Shown piece by piece: positions 1 to 5,237 of a stretch of DNA of 5,237 nt (positions are counted from its first letter, which is position 1; the number at the start of each line of letters is the position of its first letter). The notes under the pieces are model-generated. The model had not been told where the DNA came from, made no database searches, and saw only the letters and a program-made list of their open reading frames with translations. A program made the position numbers and the translations under genes. The DNA comes from Armatimonadota bacterium. Lineage in GTDB: Bacteria; Armatimonadota; SYMT01. The stretch is from NCBI GenBank assembly GCA_020696885.1, contig JAJFMS010000330.1:1-5237 (forward strand), given 5' to 3'.

Positions 1-3000
1 GGTCAACTGGCGGTGGCGCTGAAGTGGCTGGATGACGTCCGGCGGTCCCTCGAAACCTCCCTCGCGGAGTGGATCGAGCTGATGAAGCGGATGGAGGCGC
101 TGGCCGAGAGCTGCTGCCGGCTGTTCGAGGAGATGGACTTCGAGTTCCTGTACGACGAGGGGCGCGATCTCTTCGTGGTGGGCTACGATGTGGCGGACGC
201 CCGCCTCGATCCGTACCACTACGACCTGCTGGCTTCGGAGTGCCGGCTGGCCAGCTTCATCGCCATCGCCAAGGGGGACGTGCCGCAGAAGCACTGGTTC
301 CGCATGGGCCGGGCGCTCTCACAGGGCCGTGGGGAGCGGGCGCTCATCTCCTGGGGCGGCACCATGTTCGAGTACCTGATGCCCTCGCTGGTGATGCACG
401 CGTACCCCGGGACGCTGTTGTCGCAGACGCTGCCCACTGTGGTGCGCCGCCAGCAGGAGTTCGCTACGCGCGAGGGCGTGCCGTGGGGGATCTCCGAGTC
501 CGGCTTCGCGGCGCGCGATCCGCAGATGAACTACCAGTACCGGTCGTTCGGCGTCCCCGGGTTGGGACTGAACCCGGACCTGTTCGACGACCTGGTCGTC
601 ACGCCGTACGCCACCTGCCTCGCCCTGGCGGTGGCGCCGAAGGCGGCGGTCCAGAACCTGGAAGCGCTCACCCGCGCCGGGCTCGCGTGCCCGTACGGCT
701 TCTACGAAGCGATCGATTACACCCCTTCGCGGGTGAAGCCGGGCCGGCGCGGCGAAGTGGTGCGGGAGCTGATGGCCCACCACCAGGGGATGTCCCTGGT
801 GAGCCTGGCCAACGCCCTACTCGGGCCGAAGATGCCGGAGCGCTTCCACGCGGACCCGCTGGTGAAGGCGGCGGAGCTGCTGCTGGAAGAGCGCAACCCC
901 CGCCGGCCCGCCACGGCGCACCCGCTCACGCAGCAGGTGGCGCTGGCGCGGCAGGTGGTGCGCGAAGCCCCGCCGAGCGCGGTCCGTCACTACACCACGG
1001 CGCACACTTCCACTCCGCGGGTGCAGTTGCTCTCCAACGGTCACTACGCCGTGATGCTCACCGCCGGAGGGGGAGGCTACAGCTCCTGGGAGGGCCTGGC
1101 GCTCACCCGCTGGCGAGAAGACACCACGCGGGACCACTGGGGCCAGTTCATCTACGTCCGCGACCTGCGGAACGGCCGGGTCTCCAGCATCACCCACCAC
1201 CCGGTGGGCTCCTCCGGCGGCGCGTACGACGTCTACTTCACCGAGGACAAGGCCGAGTTCGAGCGGCGTGACGGCGGCCTCATCCAGCGGCTGGAGGTCG
1301 CGGTCTCGTCCGAGGACAACGTCGAGGTCCGAAGGGTCACGCTCACGAATCCCACGGACCTCCCGCGCGAGCTGGAGATCGTGAGCTACGCGGAGATCGT
1401 GCTGGCGCAGCCGGCCGCGGACCAGGCGCACCCCGCCTTCAGCAACCTTTTCGTGGAGACGGAGCACGTCCCCGGGCAGAACGCGCTGCTGGCCACCCGG
1501 CGGCCCCGGTCCGCCCAGCAGGCGCGGCTGTGGGCGGTCCACGTCATCGCGCACGAAGGCATTCCGGCCGAGATCTGGGGCGAAACCAGCTACGAGACCG
1601 ACCGGGCGCGCTTCCTGGGCCGCGGCCGGACGCCGGCGGCTCCGGCGTCCCTGGAACGCGGCGGGGTCGCGAGCCGCTCGGCGGGGCCGGTGCTGGACCC
1701 GATCTTCAGCCTGCGACAGAAGGTGGTGATCGGCCCGCGGCAGACGGTGCAGCTCGCCTTCACCACCGGCGTAGCCGCCAGCCGGGAAGAAGCGCTGCTC
1801 CTCGCGCAGCGGTACAGCGATCTGCGCAGCGCCTCGCGCACCTTCGAGCTGGCGTGGCTGCACAGCCAGATCGAGCTCCGCTATCTGAACCTCACGCCGG
1901 ACCAGGCGAGCCTCTGCCAGCGCCTCGCCTCGCGGCTCCTGTACGTCGACTCCTACGTGCGGGCGCCGGAAGAGATCCTGGCGCGCAACTCCGAGGGGCA
2001 GTCGGGCCTCTGGGCGCACGGGATCTCCGGCGACCTCCCGCTGGTGCTGGCGCAGGTCAGCTCGTTCGAGCACCTGCCGCTGGTGCGGGAGCTGCTGCTG
2101 GCGCACACTTACCTCCGCCGCAAGGGGCTGGTGTTCGACCTCGTATTGCTCAACGAGCATCCGCCGGGCTACCTGCAGGTGTTCGAACAGGCGCTCCAGG
2201 ATGCGGTGCGGAACGAGGGGGCGCCGGTAGACGGGCGCGGCGGCGTGTTCCTGCGCCGGGCGGAGTTCGTGACGGAGGCGGCGCGCAATCTCCTCCGGTT
2301 CGTGGCACGGGCGGTGTTCAGCGGAGACCAGGGGCCGCTCGCAGACCAGCTCGACTGGCGCCCGGAGCCGAGGGAAGACCCTGCGGCTCACCTCCCCAGC
2401 CGGCCCCCGGTGCCGCCCGAGCCGATCAGCATTGTCCGGCCGGAGCTAGATTACTTCAACGGCCTGGGCGGCTTCAGCCGGAGCGCCGAGGAGTACACGA
2501 TCCTCCTGGAGCGCGGTCGCTGGACTCCTTCGCCGTGGTCCAACGTCATCGCCAACGAGCGGTTCGGGTTCGTGGCCAGCGAGGCCGGGCCGGGCTTCAC
2601 CTGGTCCGAGAACAGCCGCGAGAACCGGCTCACGCCCTGGTCGAACGATCCGGTCAGCGATCCCCCCGGCGAGGCGCTCTACCTGCGCAACGAGAGCACC
2701 GGCCGGTACTGGTCGGTCACGCCGTTGCCGAGCCGGGACAACAACCCGTACTCCGTCTCCCACGGCGCCGGCTATACCCGCTACGAGCACCAGAGCCACG
2801 GCCTGGAGCAGGAGCTGCTGCTTTTCGTGCCGCCGGAGGACCCGGTCAAGATCTACCGCCTGCGGGTTCGGAACACCACGGAGCGCGTGCAGGAACTGAC
2901 CGCCACGTTCTACGCCGAGTGGGTGCTGGGACCGATGCGGGAGCAGACCCAGGCGTACGTGACCACCTGGCGCGATCCGGAAACCGGCGCGCTGTTCGCG

Positions 3001-4857
3001 CGGAATAGCTACAGCGCGGAGTTCGCGGCGCGCGTGGCGTTCGCGGCCGTGGATCGAGTAGCGCCGAGTTGGACCGCCGATCGAACGGAGTTCCTCGGGC
3101 GGAACGGCTCGGCCGAGCGGCCCCGTGCGATGGACCGGGCGGAGCTGGCCGGGGCCGCCGGCGCCTCGCTGGACCCGTGCGCGGCCCTGCGGGTGGCGTT
3201 CACGCTCCAGCCGGGAGCGTCCACCGAGGTCGTGTTCATGCTCGGCCAGGGCGCGGACATCGCGGAAGCGCGGTCGGTGTTGTTGAAGTATCGCCGGAAG
3301 GAAGCGGTCACCGCCGCCCTCGCCGCCGTGGGTGAGCGCTGGGGCTCGGTGCTCGGCGCCGTGCAGGTGCGGACGCCGGACCCGGCGTTCGACCGCCTCC
3401 TGAACCACTGGCTCCTCTATCAGGTGCTGGCGTGCCGCGTCTGGGCGCGGTCTGCCTTCTACCAGTCCGGAGGGGCCTATGGCTTCCGGGATCAGCTCCA
3501 GGACGTAATGGCGCTGGTCACCAGCGGCTGTCCGGAGGCCGTGCAGGTCGCGCGGCGCCAGATCCTGCTGCACGCCGCGCACCAGTTCACCGAGGGCGAC
3601 GTGCAGCACTGGTGGCATCCGCCGAGCGGGCGGGGGATCCGGACCCGCTTCTCGGACGACCTCCTCTGGCTCCCGTACGTCACCGCCCACTACGTGCGCT
3701 CCACCGGTGACGCGGCTGTGCTGGACGAGCCAACCACGTTCCTGCTGGGGAGGCTCCTGGCCGACGGGGAGGACGAGTACTACGACCTGCCGGCGGTCTC
3801 CACGGAGGAAGCGTCCCTTTACGAGCACTGCCTGCGAGCGATACGCCGCGGCACGACGGAGGGGGAGCACGGTCTGCCCTTGATCGGCACCGGGGACTGG
3901 AACGACGGGATGAACCTGATCGGGCACCACGGCCGGGGCGAGAGCGTGTGGGTGGCCTGGTTCCTGATCGACGTGCTGCGGCAGTTCGCCCCGCTGTGCG
4001 CGGCCCGCGGCGATGCAGAGCAGGCGGCGGAGCTCCGCGCACAGGCGGAGCGCTACCGGCTCGCCGTGGAAGCGGAGGCCTGGGATGGCGACTGGTATCG
4101 CCGCGCCTACTTCGACGACGGCACGCCGCTCGGCTCCGTCGTCAACGAAGAGTGCCGGATCGACGCCATCGCGCAGAGCTGGGCCGTCATCTCCGGGGCA
4201 GGGGATCCCGAGCGCTCTCGCCGGGCGATGGCCGCCGTGGAAGAGCACCTGGTGCGGGAGGAGGACGGTCTCATCCTCCTCTTCACCCCGCCGTTCGACC
4301 AGGGCACCCTCGATCCGGGCTATATCAAGGGCTACGTGCCCGGTGTGCGGGAGAACGGGGGACAGTACACCCACGCCGCGCTCTGGACCGTGCAGGCCAC
4401 CGCGCTGCTGGGGCACGGTCGCCGCGCGCACGAGCTGTTCGGCCTGCTCAACCCGATCCATCACGCGGAAACGCCCGAGCAATGCGCCGCCTACCGCGTG
4501 GAGCCGTACGTGGTGGCAGCGGACGTCTACGGCGGCGCCCCGCACACCGGGCGGGGCGGGTGGACCTGGTACACCGGGTCCGCAAGCTGGATGTACCGGA
4601 TCGGCCTGGAGACGCTGCTCGGGTTCCGCCGCGAGGGGGACGCCTTCACGATGGAGCCGTGTATCCCCGGGAGCTGGCCGGGGTTCGAGCTGAGCTGCAC
4701 CTACCAGGGCGCGCGGTATCGGGTCCGGGTGCGGAACCCGAACGGCGTGGAGCGAGGAGTAAGCCGCGTGACGCTGGACGGCGCCCTCTGCGAGGGTGGA
4801 AGGGTGCCTCTCGTCGCGGACGGCGGCGAGCATGAGGTGGTGGTGGTGCTGGGGTAG
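1..4857 (+). CDS. ndvB: Cyclic beta-1,2-glucan synthase, C-terminal part (5' truncated)
   Basis: In this family one polypeptide makes UDP-glucose-derived beta-1,2-glucan, closes the ring and trims the chain by phosphorolysis. The frame is open to the left edge; the GTG at 13 is an internal Val codon, not a start. Family members are about 2,800 residues, so the membrane GT84 half is missing here. Numbering from the Val at 13: residues 40-295 are the glucoamylase-like cyclisation domain (LDPYHYDLLASE, SWGGTMFEYLMP, WGISES with E162, YGFYEAIDYT with E232, MAHHQGM). Residues 325-605 are a first GH94-type beta-sandwich and 610-780 a short helical region. After a Pro-rich linker comes FNGLGGFS (815-822), a second sandwich to about 1095, and the (alpha/alpha)6 phosphorylase domain to about 1540. 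That domain carries GFRDQLQD (R1159), GTGDWNDGMN (1292-1301, acid Asp in DWND), GGQYTHA (H1454) and WYTGSASW (T1521-G1522, phosphate site). A small beta tail ends at TAG 4855. No membrane helix is visible in this part. Family assignment is by recalled motifs; product linkage and ring size are inferred. Confidence 0.93.
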   Translation, partial: GQLAVALKWLDDVRRSLETSLAEWIELMKRMEALAESCCRLFEEMDFEFLYDEGRDLFVVGYDVADARLDPYHYDLLASECRLASFIAIAKGDVPQKHWFRMGRALSQGRGERALISWGGTMFEYLMPSLVMHAYPGTLLSQTLPTVVRRQQEFATREGVPWGISESGFAARDPQMNYQYRSFGVPGLGLNPDLFDDLVVTPYATCLALAVAPKAAVQNLEALTRAGLACPYGFYEAIDYTPSRVKPGRRGEVVRELMAHHQGMSLVSLANALLGPKMPERFHADPLVKAAELLLEERNPRRPATAHPLTQQVALARQVVREAPPSAVRHYTTAHTSTPRVQLLSNGHYAVMLTAGGGGYSSWEGLALTRWREDTTRDHWGQFIYVRDLRNGRVSSITHHPVGSSGGAYDVYFTEDKAEFERRDGGLIQRLEVAVSSEDNVEVRRVTLTNPTDLPRELEIVSYAEIVLAQPAADQAHPAFSNLFVETEHVPGQNALLATRRPRSAQQARLWAVHVIAHEGIPAEIWGETSYETDRARFLGRGRTPAAPASLERGGVASRSAGPVLDPIFSLRQKVVIGPRQTVQLAFTTGVAASREEALLLAQRYSDLRSASRTFELAWLHSQIELRYLNLTPDQASLCQRLASRLLYVDSYVRAPEEILARNSEGQSGLWAHGISGDLPLVLAQVSSFEHLPLVRELLLAHTYLRRKGLVFDLVLLNEHPPGYLQVFEQALQDAVRNEGAPVDGRGGVFLRRAEFVTEAARNLLRFVARAVFSGDQGPLADQLDWRPEPREDPAAHLPSRPPVPPEPISIVRPELDYFNGLGGFSRSAEEYTILLERGRWTPSPWSNVIANERFGFVASEAGPGFTWSENSRENRLTPWSNDPVSDPPGEALYLRNESTGRYWSVTPLPSRDNNPYSVSHGAGYTRYEHQSHGLEQELLLFVPPEDPVKIYRLRVRNTTERVQELTATFYAEWVLGPMREQTQAYVTTWRDPETGALFARNSYSAEFAARVAFAAVDRVAPSWTADRTEFLGRNGSAERPRAMDRAELAGAAGASLDPCAALRVAFTLQPGASTEVVFMLGQGADIAEARSVLLKYRRKEAVTAALAAVGERWGSVLGAVQVRTPDPAFDRLLNHWLLYQVLACRVWARSAFYQSGGAYGFRDQLQDVMALVTSGCPEAVQVARRQILLHAAHQFTEGDVQHWWHPPSGRGIRTRFSDDLLWLPYVTAHYVRSTGDAAVLDEPTTFLLGRLLADGEDEYYDLPAVSTEEASLYEHCLRAIRRGTTEGEHGLPLIGTGDWNDGMNLIGHHGRGESVWVAWFLIDVLRQFAPLCAARGDAEQAAELRAQAERYRLAVEAEAWDGDWYRRAYFDDGTPLGSVVNEECRIDAIAQSWAVISGAGDPERSRRAMAAVEEHLVREEDGLILLFTPPFDQGTLDPGYIKGYVPGVRENGGQYTHAALWTVQATALLGHGRRAHELFGLLNPIHHAETPEQCAAYRVEPYVVAADVYGGAPHTGRGGWTWYTGSASWMYRIGLETLLGFRREGDAFTMEPCIPGSWPGFELSCTYQGARYRVRVRNPNGVERGVSRVTLDGALCEGGRVPLVADGGEHEVVVVLG
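4836..4848 (+). repeat. Short GGT trinucleotide repeat at the 3' end of the glucan synthase gene
   Basis: Four consecutive GGT units plus a G encode, in the reading frame, the Val-Val-Val-Val of the C-terminal HEVVVVLG. The tract is followed by GGGG (4851-4854) and GGGGG (4857-4861), making an unusually G-dense coding-strand end. The repeat is read directly. Any structural role, such as a two-tier G-quadruplex in the mRNA, is speculative, because a terminal beta-strand of valines alone would explain it. Confidence 0.4.
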
Positions 4858-4872
4858 GGGGTCCACCCTGCC
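4853..4872 (+). other. GC-rich hairpin overlapping the glucan synthase stop codon
   Basis: GGTAGGG (4853-4859) can pair with CCCTGCC (4866-4872) in a 7-bp stem with one U-G pair and the loop GGTCCA. The 5' arm contains the TAG stop at 4855-4857, and the 3' arm abuts the ribosome binding site of the next gene. The following bases are GGGAAAGGTC rather than a T-run, so this is not a classical intrinsic terminator. A role in mRNA stability or translational coupling is possible but is inference; chance pairing in GC-rich DNA is also possible. Confidence 0.35.
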
Positions 4873-4880
4873 GGGAAAGG
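4873..4880 (+). promoter_or_regulatory. Probable ribosome binding site for the downstream gene
   Basis: GGGAAAGG is the only purine-rich stretch in the 20 bases before ATG 4891, ending 10 bases upstream of it. The match to the anti-Shine-Dalgarno core is partial (AAAGG), so initiation may be modest or depend on ribosomes arriving from the upstream gene. It sits immediately after the 3' arm of the hairpin at 4853-4872. Confidence 0.45.
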
Positions 4881-4890
4881 TCAGTGTCCG

Positions 4891-5237
4891 ATGAGCATCG
4901 AGTCTTCCAATACCGCGATCTGCCTGGTTCGCCGCGCGCCGGAGATCATGCGCCGGTGGGAGATGCGCGTGCGCGCGGAGATTCCCGCGTCGCGAGCGCA
5001 TCAACCACTGGTGCTGCGGAACAACTTCGGGCAGCTACTGAGTGAGGTGGCCCGAGCGCTGTCGCCAACCGGCGAGGCAGACGAGCTGATCCAGGGGCTA
5101 ACCCTGTCAGAGGACCACGGCAGTCACCGGGCCGGGCTCGCCGAGTACCGGATCGATGCGGTGTTCCTCGAGTATCGCCTGCTGCGCCAGGTGATCTTCG
5201 AGGTGCTCACGGAGGGAAGTGCCCTGGCGCCTGCCGA
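4891..5237 (+). CDS. RsbRD-type sensory N-terminal domain, probable histidine kinase (3' truncated)
   Basis: The frame opens at ATG 4891 and stays open for 115 codons to the right edge. This is the only ATG, GTG or TTG in frame between the preceding TAG (4855) and this point, and a purine-rich GGGAAAGG lies 10 bases upstream. The product is predicted to be helical and soluble, with no signal peptide or membrane segment. Its pattern fits the RsbRD N-terminal domain: a Trp in an early helix (W23, after RRAPEIMRRW), a middle helix (LRNNFGQLLSEVARAL, 42-57), a His-Gly turn (EDHGSHRAGL, 74-83) and the closing signature FLEYRLLRQVI (92-102). That domain is found in RsbR-like stress-response proteins and, outside Firmicutes, often at the front of cytosolic sensor histidine kinases. 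A kinase is therefore my preferred guess, but no HisKA, HATPase, PAS or STAS domain falls inside the window. The gene follows the glucan synthase by 33 bases on the same strand, suggesting co-transcription. It uses more AT-ending or rare codons (CTA, CGA, CCA, TCA) than the upstream gene. Confidence 0.72.
   Translation, partial: MSIESSNTAICLVRRAPEIMRRWEMRVRAEIPASRAHQPLVLRNNFGQLLSEVARALSPTGEADELIQGLTLSEDHGSHRAGLAEYRIDAVFLEYRLLRQVIFEVLTEGSALAPA

Noticed and set aside
13..15. GTG at 13 as the true start of the large gene
   Set aside because: The frame is open to base 1, and the following residues continue the helical region that normally precedes the cyclisation domain in full-length synthases. 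The gene clearly begins upstream of the window.
817..2391. A 524-codon open frame on the minus strand
   Set aside because: It is a composition-driven shadow of the glucan synthase gene: Arg/Val/Pro/Gln-rich translation without motifs.
2356..2430. Possible gene boundary or frameshift at the proline-rich stretch between the two GH94-like units
   Set aside because: The frame continues without a break through the linker into FNGLGGFS, a motif expected inside full-length family members. It is an interdomain linker.
1530..3008. A 492-codon open frame on the plus strand in another phase (and similar ones at 69-1271 and 3948-4835)
   Set aside because: They overlap confirmed coding sequence in the wrong phase and give low-complexity Ala/Gly/Arg/Pro translations.
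4853..4880. Intrinsic transcription terminator after the glucan synthase gene
   Set aside because: The stem is present but is followed by GGGAAAGGTC with no T-tract, and the next gene begins only 33 bases after the stop.
2446..5004. An 852-codon open frame on the minus strand, overlapping both genes
   Set aside because: It lies opposite the glucan synthase, whose family motifs run through the whole stretch. Long antisense openings are expected where third positions are mostly G or C. The translation is rich in Arg, Pro, Ala and Val and shows no recognisable domain.

Overview
The window is a GC-rich, densely coding piece of bacterial chromosome, read entirely on the + strand. It holds the C-terminal part of one very large enzyme gene, then a 33-base gap, then the 5' end of a second gene that runs off the right edge. 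Strong G/C preference at third codon positions fits a high-GC lineage. An NdvB-type protein followed by an RsbRD-type sensor N-terminus would suit Gemmatimonadota, Myxococcota, Acidobacteriota or similar, but nothing here fixes the phylum.

Positions 1-4857 encode at least the last 1,618 residues of a cyclic beta-1,2-glucan synthase (NdvB/ChvB/Cgs type). The membrane-embedded GT84 polymerising half lies upstream of the window. Visible in order are the glucoamylase-like cyclisation domain, a first GH94-type beta-sandwich with a short helical region, a proline-rich linker, a second GH94-type beta-sandwich, and a complete (alpha/alpha)6 phosphorylase domain. The key motifs of the last domain are intact. 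In characterised family members these parts respectively close the glucan ring and trim chain length by phosphorolysis.

Positions 4858-4890 are a short intergenic gap. It contains half of a GC-rich hairpin that overlaps the stop codon, and a modest ribosome binding site. No promoter or U-tract terminator is visible, so the two genes are probably co-transcribed.

Positions 4891-5237 encode the first 115 residues of a protein that resembles the RsbRD N-terminal sensory domain, probably the front of a histidine kinase. If so, an envelope/osmotic glucan enzyme is paired with a signalling protein, but the catalytic part of the latter is outside the window.

I did not find a clearly undescribed system. 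The most interesting points are the internal GH94 duplication with a reduced first copy, and the structured, in-frame junction between the two genes.
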